Shown here piece by piece: positions 19,844 through 30,428 of a stretch of 64,000 nucleotides of DNA; the first letter of the stretch is position 1, and every line of letters starts with the position of its first letter. Location: contig NC_026740.1 in NCBI RefSeq assembly GCF_000210295.1, positions 310,001-374,000 on the forward strand, written 5' to 3'. Origin of the DNA: Trypanosoma brucei gambiense DAL972 (lineage: Eukaryota > Euglenozoa > Kinetoplastea > Trypanosomatida > Trypanosomatidae). Position numbers and translations under genes: made by a program. The notes beneath the pieces are model-generated. The model ran no database searches. It was given only the letters and a program-made list of their open reading frames with translations, and was not told the DNA's origin.

Positions 19844-21316
19844 AGGGCATCAAAGCCGCTCTATTTGGATGATCATATGTATGTATTTCGCCTATAAGTA
19901 AGAGAGTGTGACTGTATTAATTGTTTTGAATGATATAGACAGGACATGGGCCGGAGTGGGGAAGTGTAAGTGTGTAACAAACAAATGAGACCAACAACAT
20001 TAAGGTAGATGTAGTTGAGGTTTTGATGGGCCAATATTCGAAACCAAAGAATGAAATTAGGGAAACGGAAGGGGAGGGTGAAGCAAAGAAATTTTCTTTG
20101 CGGATACAACTGTTGCAATGTTCGCTCCTGTTGCAACTTTTTATTTTTATTTTTAAACATGCAAACCAATACAATATCCAAATACTTGTGTTGTTATTAA
20201 TGAGTTTGTTATATCTATCATTGGGAACATATTTCCGAGTTGTGATCAACTCAGGGCAGTGGGGACCTTTTAAAAGTGGAGCAGGGTCAACTACTCAGAG
20301 GGAGAAAGTGATAATAATGACACTTTCTTTTTCATTGAAAATAAATAAATTATATTGTATTGGGGGTGTACATAAACATTCTTGATATATTCTCTATAGT
20401 CCCTTATGTTTTTTTTTTTAAAAGCCCTCCTTCTTCGCCTTGTCTTACATATTATTGGTGCTGCACATGTTGATTGGAGATATAAACGAGGTGTTTCTTT
20501 TTTTTTTTTTGATACTGATATGGAAAATGTGGAAGAACGAAAAGCGGAGGAAGTTTGAGAAGGTTTTTAAAAATGTCACATCCGTTTCTGATCTTGTTTG
20601 CTTGGATGTTCTTACGGAACGTTAAGCACGGAAAAGGAGTGAAAGGAAGCGTCCTCAACCGCACCTGCGACAGTTGTGCCACTTGCCGTCTGCTCCTTGA
20701 TTATTGAAACACTTCATCTTCTTGCTTCTCTTCCTTCTACCGTATCATTGGTTTTGTTGAATTTCCTTTCTACTGTTAGTGACGTATAAAATCACGTCTG
20801 CACGTGTGAACAAATGCGGAGATGGAGCGTTTCCGTGCTACTGCGCACAACAGAGTATTCGTAGGGAACGGCAGCGGTATAAGGCGCTGCACTGAAATTG
20901 TCCCTAATGTACGCGCATAATAGTAAATTGGATCACCGACGCGTGTCAGGTAATCGAGTACTAATCTAGTTTAAACCTGCTGAAGGTAACGGGAAGGAAT
21001 CGCACGTTGGAGTATGGAGGAGGATTGGTGTGTGCGCATGAACGACCTGCCACCCTGTAGCGAAATTATCACAATTTACTGAAAGAGGAACAAAAAGACG
21101 AAGCACGAAAAGGGGGGTTGACTTCCACTTTCCTTTCCATTGCTTAGTTGTTTTTTTTGGGGGGGAGGGGAGGGATGCACATGTGTATATATTTCTCTCT
21201 TTGTATTCCCAATTTGTTTTTTTTTTAGTAACCTTATTTGTAGGGTAAACGAGCTGCCCCTTGGAGTCGCTGAGTAGTGGGTTCATCGCCTTAGCCTCCG
21301 AGCTGTCTGAACCATC
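19844..21316 (+). other. 1.5 kb intergenic region
   Basis: AT-rich sequence with purine-rich patches and T runs (20409-20419, 20499-20511), most likely a long 3' UTR. A 119-codon ATG ORF at 20026-20385 and other short ORFs show low-complexity translation and no domain. A clear pyrimidine tract ends in AG at 21227-21228, a likely trans-splice acceptor giving the LRR gene a leader of about 88 nt. Confidence 0.5.
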
Positions 21317-22663
21317 ATGCTCGCGGACCGCATAAATAGGATATGTGGTCTAAGGGGGAATCACAGACATACAATCAAGCCAGGTGCTTCCTTGGCAACG
21401 GTCTTTGACAATGATTCCTCCCAGGACTTGAAGATTGAAGTTTCTTGGAAGAGATTAACTTCCAAAGATTTGGATGGTATATGCCGTCTTATCGCGGAAG
21501 GAGATGCCGGAGCGCTCGTGAAAGTTGTTCACCTCTCAGACAACGATCTTGGTCCGCAGGGGGCGCAGAAAGTCGTGACGGCGATGAACATGTCGGGTGT
21601 CCAGGATTTGCTGTTGTGTTTCAACGATGTTGGGAGAGAAGGTTGCGACGCACTCTCCAACATAGTGAGTATTTCAGTGAATTTGCGGCTGCTTGATTTA
21701 CGTGGTAATGGCCTCACTCCCCGTTGTGTGCACAAGCTGCTCAAGGCGGTTGCTGTGTCCACCAGTTTGAAGCGCCTTGGGCTTGGATCCAACAAACTTG
21801 GACCGGAGGGCGCTGCCCTTCTGGCTCGAAAGTTAGAGAAGAACACATATCTCACTTCCCTTGACATCTCGCTGAACGAAATTGGACCGGGTGGTGCGAA
21901 GCCCGTTGCCAAACTTATAGAGGGACCTGAATGTGTGTTGGAGTGTGTGCAATTGTACGGAAACCGTCTCGGACCAGAAGGCGTTTCCGAGATTCTAGCG
22001 GCGGTCAAAAAGAATCGTTCTATTAAGCAGCTCACACTTGGAAACAACCACGCCACCGATGCCGTAGCCGCTGATCTTGCCGCCATGTTGCGTGAAAACA
22101 CTTCGCTGGAGCGCTTAGATATTCGGCTAAACACCCTAACAGCGGCAGCCGTCCGTGTCTTTGCACAAGATGGTTTAGCACAAAACAGCGTGCTTCGGTC
22201 TCTCTGTCTTGCTGGAAATCCTCTTGACAGCATTGGAGGTGAGGATATATCCCAGGCACTTATTTTGTCCCAGGTGACCGTTCTCTCCCATTTGGACCTC
22301 AGCTCGTGCCAACTTGGGCCGATTGGCGGGATGCGTATCGCGAACCTCATTGGCACAAGCTCTACCATTACCGACGTGAACCTGAGTGACAATAAGCTGG
22401 ACGATGAGGCATCTGCTTCGCTTGCGAACAGCATTTTGAACGGCGTGTCGATTTCGTCATTAAATCTATCTGCTAATGAGATTGGGGAGTGGAGCGCAAG
22501 CAATTTGATCGAGGCAACTCAACGCAATTTCCGCATGATGTCACTTGTGCTCCATGGGAATAAAATCAACCGCACAGTCCAGAAAAAGATTGACACACTA
22601 TTGGAGGAGCGCCTTGCTCGCAAAAATGCGGAGTGTCAGCGCACATCATCCTCTCGAGCATGA
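21317..22663 (+). CDS. Leucine-rich repeat protein, ribonuclease-inhibitor type
   Basis: A 448-residue protein made almost wholly of 28-29-residue leucine-rich repeats from about residue 60 to 430. The pattern L-x-x-L-x-L-x-x-N-x-L/I-G-P-E/G-G-A recurs, e.g. LKRLGLGSNKLGPEGAALLA, LTSLDISLNEIGPGGAKPVA, VLECVQLYGNRLGPEGVSEI and ITDVNLSDNKLDDEASASLA. This is the RNase-inhibitor/NLRC class, forming a curved scaffold for protein binding. There is no signal peptide, membrane segment or attached enzyme domain. In trypanosomatids such proteins are often cytoplasmic or flagellar, but nothing here fixes the location. Confidence 0.88.
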   Translation: MLADRINRICGLRGNHRHTIKPGASLATVFDNDSSQDLKIEVSWKRLTSKDLDGICRLIAEGDAGALVKVVHLSDNDLGPQGAQKVVTAMNMSGVQDLLLCFNDVGREGCDALSNIVSISVNLRLLDLRGNGLTPRCVHKLLKAVAVSTSLKRLGLGSNKLGPEGAALLARKLEKNTYLTSLDISLNEIGPGGAKPVAKLIEGPECVLECVQLYGNRLGPEGVSEILAAVKKNRSIKQLTLGNNHATDAVAADLAAMLRENTSLERLDIRLNTLTAAAVRVFAQDGLAQNSVLRSLCLAGNPLDSIGGEDISQALILSQVTVLSHLDLSSCQLGPIGGMRIANLIGTSSTITDVNLSDNKLDDEASASLANSILNGVSISSLNLSANEIGEWSASNLIEATQRNFRMMSLVLHGNKINRTVQKKIDTLLEERLARKNAECQRTSSSRA

Positions 22664-23017
22664 TATGATGTACCAACACCGTTCGCGTAACGTGGAGTTA
22701 CATTGAGGGGAGCGTTCACCCTGTTGTCTCTTTCAAATGTATAGTTTAGACCAGTGAGCCTGACACAAAACAGAATTTCAGATCTTTTGTTAGAAGGTAC
22801 ACCGCGGTGGAATATTCCTTTCGTCAGTACTCACACTGGCGTAACGTTCGCCCTGTGTTGCAGTGCCATGTTGTTTGGTTTGTGATGACCGTTCATCTTA
22901 ACTTCATGGTTGATTGTTCCTTAGCATCTGTTTCTCCCTTCCCCCTTGTCTAAATAACACTGACTCGCTACTTGTATGGAAAAAAAATAAGAAAAAAAGG
23001 AGGTTTGAAATCTGCAA
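22664..23017 (+). other. Intergenic spacer with trans-splice signal
   Basis: No gene. A pyrimidine tract at about 22927-22953 precedes the first AG at 22990-22991, a plausible spliced-leader acceptor with a short leader for the next gene. Confidence 0.45.
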
Positions 23018-24484
23018 ATGAGCGCAAGCGACGGAGGGAGAAGCAGTAAAAGGAGCGGCAATGGCTGGTCCCGCGTAAAAAGGTGGTCTGCCAACGTTCC
23101 TGCCACTTATGTCGAAGGAACGCAGATGTTAACCGTGGATGGAGCCCAGCAAACAGCAGTGGTGAATCCCTCCTGGAATCGGGGCTATAACCCTGCTGAT
23201 TGCGCGTGGACGAGAGAAGGTGGGCTCAAACGGCACCGTACAGGTGACAACAATGCGGAAGATCGAAGGCTACGTTACAAGTCCAAGATGAGTACGCTGT
23301 GCCCCAAGACGGAACCGTTAGGAAGTAGCAACATGCCATTTGACTCGGAAGGTATCCATACTTTTGATGAAGGATTGCTTTCTTTCTTGGCAGCAGTTGC
23401 TCCCGATGAGGAAGCGCACCGCAAGGCGAGATTGGTTATGCATGATGTAGCACAAACTCTATACAACGTCGGCCTGCAAGTAGCACTTTTCGGTAGTTGG
23501 TCTACAGGCCTTTGTATTCCAAGCAGTGACATGGATTTTGCGGCCGTTTCAGTGATACCACATGTTGCCGGCAGAACGAACAACTCCAATATGTTCCGGA
23601 GGAACTATGAATACGGCGGAAGTTGTGGTATGGTGACAGAGTCTCTCTTTGCAAGTTTGAGTGATCCACCAGAATTTAAAAGAGAGCGGCAAAGAAATTA
23701 CTCGTTGGCACTGCGGACTGTGGCGAAGAGCATGCGGTCTTCAAATTCCTTCTGTAGAATCGTTTGTATTCCACACGCCCGTGTGCCACTTGTTAAGGCT
23801 GTTCATTCCTGTGGGAAAGCAGTTGATGTCTCATTCCAGAGCGATGGTCTGAAAACCACAGCTTTTCTACGTGATGAGTTCAGAAGAGAAGAATTCCGTC
23901 GAGCCCGGGGGCTCATCATGTTACTGAAGGCTCTGCTTGACAAGTGGGAGCTTAACGATCCCAGTAAAAATGGCCTCGGGTCTTTTCCCGTATCTATTAT
24001 GGTTCTGTGGTTTCTGCGGGAGGAGGCACCAAAGGAATGCACTGGTGAGTCAGGGAATAACTATGCCACCCAATTTGTTGCTCTTCTGAAATACTACGGC
24101 ACACAATTTGACTATTTGAAGGAGGGAATTGACTATGCTAAGGGCTGCACGTTCACAAAGACGTCAACGGAACTGTTTATTGTGAACCCACTGAAACCCG
24201 GTGCCAATTGTGCTTCATCTGCGACACTGTTCGATTCCCGTGTCGTGCCGAATCTGCGTGAGGCATATAGAGACCTTTTACCACTTCTTAAACCCAATGT
24301 TACCGCGTGTTTGATCGAGAGGACTCTTGGTAGAGTATTTGGTGTTTCGCAGAAAGCCTTGAGTAGAGGCAAGGCAATGTGGAAACACCGGCAGGACGCT
24401 CGTGCCTACGTTGGAGGCGCAACGGCGCAGCACCAGTGGGATGAATTGACAAACATGTACGTAGGAAATCCCATTGGGGTGTAA
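23018..24484 (+). CDS. Non-canonical poly(A)/nucleotidyltransferase, Trf4/Cid1 type
   Basis: A 488-residue DNA polymerase beta-superfamily enzyme that would add nucleotides to RNA 3' ends. Residues 157-176 contain the catalytic signature LFGSWSTGLCIPSSDMDFAA, with metal-binding Asp171 and Asp173; the third Asp is probably Asp270 in KAVDVSFQS. A PAP-associated domain follows, with LLKALLDKWELNDPSKNGLGSFPVSIM and, near 350-380, FVALLKYYGTQFDY. The layout (GS motif, three Asp, PAP-associated helix bundle, no RNA-binding motif) fits nuclear Trf4/5 of TRAMP or a Cid1-type uridylyltransferase; sequence alone does not tell which nucleotide is used. The first ~115 residues are basic and probably disordered. 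Confidence 0.85.
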   Translation: MSASDGGRSSKRSGNGWSRVKRWSANVPATYVEGTQMLTVDGAQQTAVVNPSWNRGYNPADCAWTREGGLKRHRTGDNNAEDRRLRYKSKMSTLCPKTEPLGSSNMPFDSEGIHTFDEGLLSFLAAVAPDEEAHRKARLVMHDVAQTLYNVGLQVALFGSWSTGLCIPSSDMDFAAVSVIPHVAGRTNNSNMFRRNYEYGGSCGMVTESLFASLSDPPEFKRERQRNYSLALRTVAKSMRSSNSFCRIVCIPHARVPLVKAVHSCGKAVDVSFQSDGLKTTAFLRDEFRREEFRRARGLIMLLKALLDKWELNDPSKNGLGSFPVSIMVLWFLREEAPKECTGESGNNYATQFVALLKYYGTQFDYLKEGIDYAKGCTFTKTSTELFIVNPLKPGANCASSATLFDSRVVPNLREAYRDLLPLLKPNVTACLIERTLGRVFGVSQKALSRGKAMWKHRQDARAYVGGATAQHQWDELTNMYVGNPIGV

Positions 24485-24984
24485 AGAAAATGAAGAGACG
24501 CGTTCAGTGGTTGAATTGTCGACGAAGGAGATTGTTGTATTCATGTGGGAATGAAGGACTCTTCCGTCCACGGTAACTGGATTCTTGGGAGCGTACTTGG
24601 TTCCGGGGAAATGCGCTTTACCCTCCAAATGCAGACAAATGTCAACCATCTTCGGGTGCTACCGAGAAAGAGGGAGCCACTGTACTCTGTATGCGCGCAT
24701 CTCCGTGTTACATCTTTTATGGCATGGATGGCTTCACTGCCTTAACTCGCTGTGCTTGGGTTGTGCTCACTCAGCTCCCACCTTCGAGCTCCCCTAACGG
24801 TCGATACTTTCCTGTCCTCCAGATAAACTGGCGACCCAATGCACATCCGTTATGGGTGCGTCCTATATCGGTTTACCCATTCTCTACACGTGGTGACAGT
24901 TTGTAAATTTCACTTCACCTGCCACGCAGTCTCCCTAATATAGAAGGAGAAAAGGTACGAGGATTAGGGACCTCTTTAGATTTT
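24485..24984 (+). other. Intergenic spacer with trans-splice signal
   Basis: Short ORFs here have no domain. A pyrimidine tract (about 24805-24820) ends in AG at 24821-24822; further AGs at 24928-24929 and 24942-24943 are alternatives. Confidence 0.4.
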
Positions 24985-25950
24985 ATGTTCGGAGAGCTGG
25001 TCTGCGGCCCACCCGGAAGTGGGAAAACAACGTACTGCGAGGGAAAACGGCAGTTTCTCAGCGTGTATGAACCCACACGACCCGTAGTACTGCTGAACCT
25101 GGACCCGGCCAATGAGGATATCTTTCCTTACCCTTGCGATGTCGATATACGTGAGGTTGTCTCGCATGTGCGTGTCATGGAGACGGAGGAACTTGGACCC
25201 AACGGTAGCTACTTGTTTTGTGCCGCTCTCATGGAGCGTCGCATCGACTGGATAATACAAAAGGTTGAGGAAGCCGTTGACCGCCGTTTGCGTGACGTGG
25301 TCACCACTGGTGGGGGCTCCGTTCACCCCCGCCCTCCATATCTGATTATCGACTGCCCTGGGCAAGTGGAGTTCTATTTAGGTTCTCCTGTTATGCATAC
25401 ACTTTTCCGTGCACTGCAGAAGCGACTTTACTGTACTCTCTGCACTGTGCATCTCGTAGACGCCAGTGTTTCAACACGCGACATTTCTACTTACGTTTCA
25501 AGTTGCTTGCTTAGCATCACAACGATGATTGACCACGAACTGCCGCATATTAACGTGTTTAGCAAATGGGATACCCTCTCGGTAGAGGACTCCGAGGAAG
25601 GAGAGGCTTATCTTCACGCCTCAAGCTTTATGGCAGAGGACTTCGACAGATTGTGGAAGAAGCAACTTCGGCAACGCCGTCGCAATCAGCGGCTTGCGAA
25701 GTTGTATCCCACTGGAGCGGAGAAGTTGGATGCTCGCGACGAACCGAGTGCGGCGGCGAGGGACGACATGGAGGTGGAGGCTATTGACCTGGAGAAGGAC
25801 GGCGGTCACTTGTATCGCTACAGCAAGGCTGTAATGGAGGTTGTGGATGGTTATGGGTTAATTGGTTTTTTGCCGCTCGACGTTCAGTCACAGGATATGA
25901 TGATGCGTCTAACGCAACAGATAGATGATTGCATCGGCAACTTTCTATGA
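24985..25950 (+). CDS. GPN2: GPN-loop GTPase 2
   Basis: A 321-residue GTPase of the GPN family, which assists assembly and nuclear import of RNA polymerases. Walker A is GPPGSGKT at residues 8-15, LNLDPANE follows near residue 38, the family-defining Gly-Pro-Asn loop is at 71-73 (LGPNGSYLF), DCPGQVEF is switch II near 126, and SKWD is the base-specificity motif near 193. Length and wording (VHLVDASVSTRD, ELPHINVFSKWD) match GPN2 better than GPN1 or GPN3; it lacks GPN1's long tail. It has an Arg/Gln-rich insertion (about 218-270) relative to the yeast and human proteins. Confidence 0.9.
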   Translation: MFGELVCGPPGSGKTTYCEGKRQFLSVYEPTRPVVLLNLDPANEDIFPYPCDVDIREVVSHVRVMETEELGPNGSYLFCAALMERRIDWIIQKVEEAVDRRLRDVVTTGGGSVHPRPPYLIIDCPGQVEFYLGSPVMHTLFRALQKRLYCTLCTVHLVDASVSTRDISTYVSSCLLSITTMIDHELPHINVFSKWDTLSVEDSEEGEAYLHASSFMAEDFDRLWKKQLRQRRRNQRLAKLYPTGAEKLDARDEPSAAARDDMEVEAIDLEKDGGHLYRYSKAVMEVVDGYGLIGFLPLDVQSQDMMMRLTQQIDDCIGNFL

Positions 25951-26723
25951 CGCGAAACTTCTCTATTCGTCTCCACCGGTGCCTGCGCGTATGCCGTGCT
26001 GTGCGGACAGTACCCTTGGTACAGCTTCTCAATGGCTATGCGGCGAGCGAGATATAACACGTGCTCTAAGACTTTTTACGCGGAACGTCACCAATGTTGT
26101 TTTAGTGGATCGTTGCTGGGGATATTCGCCCTAAAAGCTGTACGAAAGCTTCCACTTCTCTAATCAACTGTGACATGCAAGGCTTCGTGGAAGGGAAGTT
26201 ATATGAAATTTTACTATGATCAGGTGCAGTCCCTCAGCACAAATGTAAATGGTGGTGATCTGATTCCACGCAGCTTCCGTAGTGGTTCAGAGAGCGGCCT
26301 CCTGCACGCCCGTTCGTTTGTTTACTTCATTACCCGGAAGGTTGGCCCTCAAACTATCGTGATAAAACCTTGAAGTTTTGGATAGCTGTCACAGGACGTG
26401 CAAGGCAGACACTATGTAATGGCGGCTGCGGTTTCCCCTTCACGGCCAGAAATGGGTCGTGTCACCGTGTCAACCCACGTGGTAGAATGAGTTTTCTTTT
26501 CTCTCTTTTTTTTGTTCTTTGATCGTGGGGTTGTTACCAAAATTTTGGTCAATCGGGTATGACGAGAAATCGTGTGTAACTCGCACGTCGCCGTATGCGC
26601 ACAGATCGTAATGTATGTGGCAAGACTCCCTTCCCGTATGTGAGTGCCCCCTTTTCCTGGCTTCCACTTGAACTTCCTTCCTTATATTCTCCTATAATTT
26701 GACACAGTGTATTTGTCATCAAG
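25951..26723 (+). other. Intergenic spacer with trans-splice signal
   Basis: No credible gene. Pyrimidine tracts at about 26491-26520 and 26645-26700; the latter precedes AG at 26706-26707, which would leave a leader of only 17 nt before the karyopherin ATG. Confidence 0.45.
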
Positions 26724-29630
26724 ATGGACGTAGTGTTGGAGGTCCTCCGTACGTCCAACAACAATGACGAGCGCAAAAAAGCCGATGCACAGCTGCGCCA
26801 GATGCAGGAAAGTGATCCGCAAGCTTTCCTCATGCTTACGTGGGATGGCATATCCTCCACTGCGGTAGATACGACTACACGTTTCTTTCTCGCATCGACG
26901 GTGGTTCAATTTGTTGAGCAGTCATGGCAACATAGTGTCCCTAAAGATCTACAAGTAGTCATGATAAACCGCTACCTGCATTTGCTTCTTTGTAGTGAGC
27001 CCCTACCATCGGTGACACTCGCGCGGAAGGTCGCACTGCTCTTGGGACTCATGCTAAAGCGGTGCAATGCACGCGGTGAGCCTGGGGCGTTGCCTCCACC
27101 ATTAGAGCATGCGGGTAAAATGATTGGGGAATCGGTGGTGCATGCAGTGAACAACCTAAGCCCCACTTTAATAGGTTTGGCAACGCAATATCTTCTTGTA
27201 CTCCACGTTGTGTTGAAGGAAATGGAAGGTAAACGAGTTGGTGGTGTTTTTCCGAGGTTGTGTGCTTCACTCGTACCAGTCATGTCCAGTGTCTTCGTGT
27301 CAAGTGCGACGTGGGATTATGTGACGTGCTATATGCCACTATTGTACATGATGAAGTGTGTATTGCGTGTGTTTGGATCTGGTGTGTTTGATGCTGGGTT
27401 CTATCCACACCTCTTGGACATTACCTGGCGATTGGCGCACTCCGTTTCCGTCACCGGACAACCCACGGAACGTGTGGAACGAGGACAGCGACTGATGGAG
27501 TACGCAATAAAAGTACAGTTGAAGATGTTGAGTGTCTTCCCGAGCAAGATGGATGGTCTTCCTCCTGCATTTTTTATTTCCCAAGGGAACGGTGACATGG
27601 AAGATAGGTCACTACTTGCACTGTTGGTCGCCATCATCGAAAGTCCGATTGGAACGGTGGTGACGGAGAAGCTTGTTTGCCGTGCTCTACTGACCTTTAA
27701 GGCTCTCTTAACGGTGGAGGATTCACAGCCGTTCGTAGCGAATTGCGTAATTGCACTGGCCAACGCACCACAGCTCCTGAGTCGCGTAATCGATCGTATT
27801 ACCTATTTTCTTGCAGATGCAACAGGTGATGCAGTTCTTCGCGCGTGGGACTTGAGTCCGGAGCATCATGCTGCTGAGTTAGAAAGGTTGATAGATGATA
27901 CAGAACACGTATCGTCATGTGCGGAGGAGCTGTTGCTAGCTCTCACAGGTTCCACACACTGCTCCGAAAGCAGTTTACGCTTAACATGGGAGGTTGCAAA
28001 TGCCTTGCTCGACAGAGGTGGTGTGGAAGAAGTGACGGCAGCGCTCCATGTTATTGGTATTTGTTGTTACACCATGGCTGACGGGCCGTACTCTGCCAGC
28101 TTCATGAACTTTCTAGCGGCGAAACTCCTCCCTATAATAACCGCTGCTGCAACTAGCACAGTTGGTGACCAAATTTATCCCTCCCCATTCGTGCTTCGGC
28201 GAGTGGTGTGGGTTGTTGGGATGTGGTGTGAATCCGTAAAGGGCTCTGTGGCTCGGAGTGAGGTGCACAGAGCCCTTACTTCACTACTCGGAGCCCCCAC
28301 CCATGTGGTTTTGCAACTTTGTGCACTGCAGGCAATCGGTCATTTTATTTTGGATTTGAATTTCAGTATTGAGGATGTCCCAGCTGAATGCGTACAAGGC
28401 ACACTGTGTGCCATTCAAAACCTTCTGCCGCAGTTAAGTGCCCCTGCCACAATCGAACAACTAGCAGGTCTTGTTCAGGGTTTGATAGCTCGAAAACTTC
28501 TTCATGTTGGTAGTGGGGAACTATTGTTGGACATGATGCTCCCTGCCGTGTACAGGGCGATAAGTGGCGCGCAACGCACCCCTGACGGGGAAGCCGATCA
28601 CAGCGGCGGGAACGACGACGGGGATGAGGAAAGCGATGACGATGTGTCTTTACAGGGTCGTTGTATAGGTTTGCTTTTGGAATGTGTTCATAGTTGCGTA
28701 ACTATTGCCGCACCGGAACTTGAAGAACGTGTGTGGTCACTATTCAGAGCAATTGTTCTTCCCTGCACTGAACCTGGGAGCCGCTTGTCTCTATGGGCCG
28801 ATGAACAGGCATGGGAACTGCTGCTGTCCATGTGCTGCGCTGCACGGTCGTGGTTACCGGAAACGAACGATGCTCTGCTTTTCTGTTTGGATAATATGAC
28901 TCGTGAGATATCCTCACGGCACATTGTGGTCCGTTGCGTATATTCGATTCTGTTGTTATGTCCAGAACCAGCGAAGCACATCAGTGTCGCGTTGGTGGAT
29001 CACGCTATGGCAGAGCTCACACAAACTTGCAGCAGTGATGTTGCTAGCGCGTACTTTGCTCTCCTGGCGGTGATGCTGCGGCGTGGGGAGGTGACGTTGC
29101 GTTGCCACTTGCTGAGTTTAGCCCTCCACAAGTTTCTCAGCATCAAGTCTGTGCACTCCGAGTCCTTCAGTGAACAACTAGCACTCCTTCTCGCATGGGG
29201 TTTCTTGCCTTATGGTGATTGTGAAAATTGGGAAGTTATACTTCTCGACACGGTGGCAAAGGTCCTTTTACACCACCCGAATGCAAATTCTTTCGTGGAA
29301 TGGATTGTATTACTTTTTGACGTCTCCCCGGGCCCATTCGTGACAGAACAACTTGTGCGTCTGTTGCAACACTCACTCAGTGCACAACACACGGTACTCC
29401 TCCAGCTCATCGGGGAAGATGATAGGGTTATGGCACGGAAAGCAGTTGAAGGGACTCTACTGCCTCCATCATCCATGCAGGAGCGAGGTGCGGATACGGA
29501 TGAGGTTGGAGAGTTGGTGCGTGATCCGACCGAAATGTTGATGGAATTATTCGGTGACACAGCATTGATCGGTGCTTCGCCGCACGTCATTCGCTTGTGC
29601 AGATTGTTTGACGTATGCGCGATTTCTTAG
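26724..29630 (+). CDS. Importin-beta-family karyopherin, possibly importin-11-like
   Basis: A 968-residue alpha-solenoid protein. The N-terminus has an importin-beta N-terminal (Ran-binding) domain pattern: ERKKADAQLRQMQESDPQAF at residues about 16-35 is the classic first HEAT helix, followed by AVDTTTRFFLASTVVQFVEQ. The rest is a succession of hydrophobic HEAT-like helices. A phrase near residue 373, AWDLSPEHHAAELERLIDD, matches the W-x-x-(D/N)-P-E-x-(F/H) element of importin-11/Kap120 and CSE1-type receptors. An acidic insert with GGNDDGDEESDDD lies near 628-640. It would carry cargo through nuclear pores; cargo cannot be told from sequence. Confidence 0.75.
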   Translation: MDVVLEVLRTSNNNDERKKADAQLRQMQESDPQAFLMLTWDGISSTAVDTTTRFFLASTVVQFVEQSWQHSVPKDLQVVMINRYLHLLLCSEPLPSVTLARKVALLLGLMLKRCNARGEPGALPPPLEHAGKMIGESVVHAVNNLSPTLIGLATQYLLVLHVVLKEMEGKRVGGVFPRLCASLVPVMSSVFVSSATWDYVTCYMPLLYMMKCVLRVFGSGVFDAGFYPHLLDITWRLAHSVSVTGQPTERVERGQRLMEYAIKVQLKMLSVFPSKMDGLPPAFFISQGNGDMEDRSLLALLVAIIESPIGTVVTEKLVCRALLTFKALLTVEDSQPFVANCVIALANAPQLLSRVIDRITYFLADATGDAVLRAWDLSPEHHAAELERLIDDTEHVSSCAEELLLALTGSTHCSESSLRLTWEVANALLDRGGVEEVTAALHVIGICCYTMADGPYSASFMNFLAAKLLPIITAAATSTVGDQIYPSPFVLRRVVWVVGMWCESVKGSVARSEVHRALTSLLGAPTHVVLQLCALQAIGHFILDLNFSIEDVPAECVQGTLCAIQNLLPQLSAPATIEQLAGLVQGLIARKLLHVGSGELLLDMMLPAVYRAISGAQRTPDGEADHSGGNDDGDEESDDDVSLQGRCIGLLLECVHSCVTIAAPELEERVWSLFRAIVLPCTEPGSRLSLWADEQAWELLLSMCCAARSWLPETNDALLFCLDNMTREISSRHIVVRCVYSILLLCPEPAKHISVALVDHAMAELTQTCSSDVASAYFALLAVMLRRGEVTLRCHLLSLALHKFLSIKSVHSESFSEQLALLLAWGFLPYGDCENWEVILLDTVAKVLLHHPNANSFVEWIVLLFDVSPGPFVTEQLVRLLQHSLSAQHTVLLQLIGEDDRVMARKAVEGTLLPPSSMQERGADTDEVGELVRDPTEMLMELFGDTALIGASPHVIRLCRLFDVCAIS

Positions 29631-30074
29631 TTGTATCGAACGTGGACGCGCAAGTAAACTCTACAGCACAAAGGATGCGAAAGAAAGATACTACCCGGTA
29701 ATAGCTAACGGTCTTTAACCCCTTATATCCCTCATGCGTGTTTGCCGAGTCATTATTGTGGTGCGAGGTGCAATGTGACCTGTTGTGGGTGCGGGAAGTA
29801 ACACGTACTTGCGCATGAACACGAAATAGTCAAGTTCAAATAACAAACACATTTACCGTTACTATGAAATCATACTTTCCTGTTTAATCTTTCTTTGCTT
29901 TTTCTTTTTCCACGTTGTAGACACACCCACCACAGTTTCTTTTCTTTTCTTTTCGTTTTTTGCTTTTTACACTTTCTTATAGATTCTCCTGTTTCCTTTT
30001 CGAGCAGTAAGTGCCTTAAAAGAAAAAATTAAGTAAACAACCGCATTTATACTGGATTTAAAAACAAAAAAAAA
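29631..30074 (+). other. Intergenic spacer with several trans-splice acceptors
   Basis: Three pyrimidine-tract/AG candidates precede the ATP synthase gene: AG 29919-29920, AG 29981-29982 and AG 30006-30007. The tracts are among the richest in the window, consistent with efficient processing of an abundant mRNA. An A-rich run touches the ATG. Confidence 0.55.
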
Positions 30075-30428
30075 ATGATGCGCCGCCTTGCCATTCAGTC
30101 TTCTGTTCGCCGCACCACCGTGGCCATAACACCAATTGCGGTACCCATGAAGGTCGCCAGTCCGATGTGTAGTGCTGCTACTCGTCAGGCTTCAACAGTG
30201 GCCATATCCGTGCAGGGCCTGCACTACGTTGGGACAGGTCTTGCCGCAATTGCCCTCGCCGGTGTGGGTCTTGGCATCGGAACAATTTTCGGTAACCTGT
30301 TGGTTGCTTGTGCTCGGCAGCCCAACTTGACGAAGATGCTTTTCAACTATGCCATTCTTGGATTCGCACTCACGGAAGCTATTGGTCTATTTGCACTCAT
30401 GCTTGCGTTCTTGATGCTCTTCTCGTAA
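30075..30428 (+). CDS. Mitochondrial F1Fo-ATP synthase subunit c (proteolipid), nuclear-encoded
   Basis: A 117-residue precursor. Residues 1 to about 40 are basic and Ser/Thr-rich, a mitochondrial presequence; the mature part forms the two-helix c-ring hairpin. The first helix is glycine-rich ([20 protein letters not shown]), the loop is ARQPNL (Arg81-Gln82-Pro83), and the second helix [19 protein letters not shown] carries the proton-binding Glu101. Ten to fourteen copies form the rotor ring in the inner membrane. From family knowledge, T. brucei has three c-subunit genes with near-identical mature peptides and different presequences; the location with RET2 suggests the chromosome 7 copy. 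Translation may start at ATG 30075 or 30078. Confidence 0.97.
   Translation: MMRRLAIQSSVRRTTVAITPIAVPMKVASPMCSAATRQASTVAISVQGLHYVGTGLAAIALAGVGLGIGTIFGNLLVACARQPNLTKMLFNYAILGFALTEAIGLFALMLAFLMLFS

Noticed and set aside
20026..20385. 119-codon ATG ORF in the 1.5 kb spacer
   Set aside because: AT-rich sequence encoding Ile/Leu/Lys-rich low complexity; best explained as 3' UTR.
21529..22503. 324-codon minus-strand ORF opposite the LRR gene
   Set aside because: It is the antisense shadow of regular leucine-rich repeats; the plus strand has the recognisable repeats.
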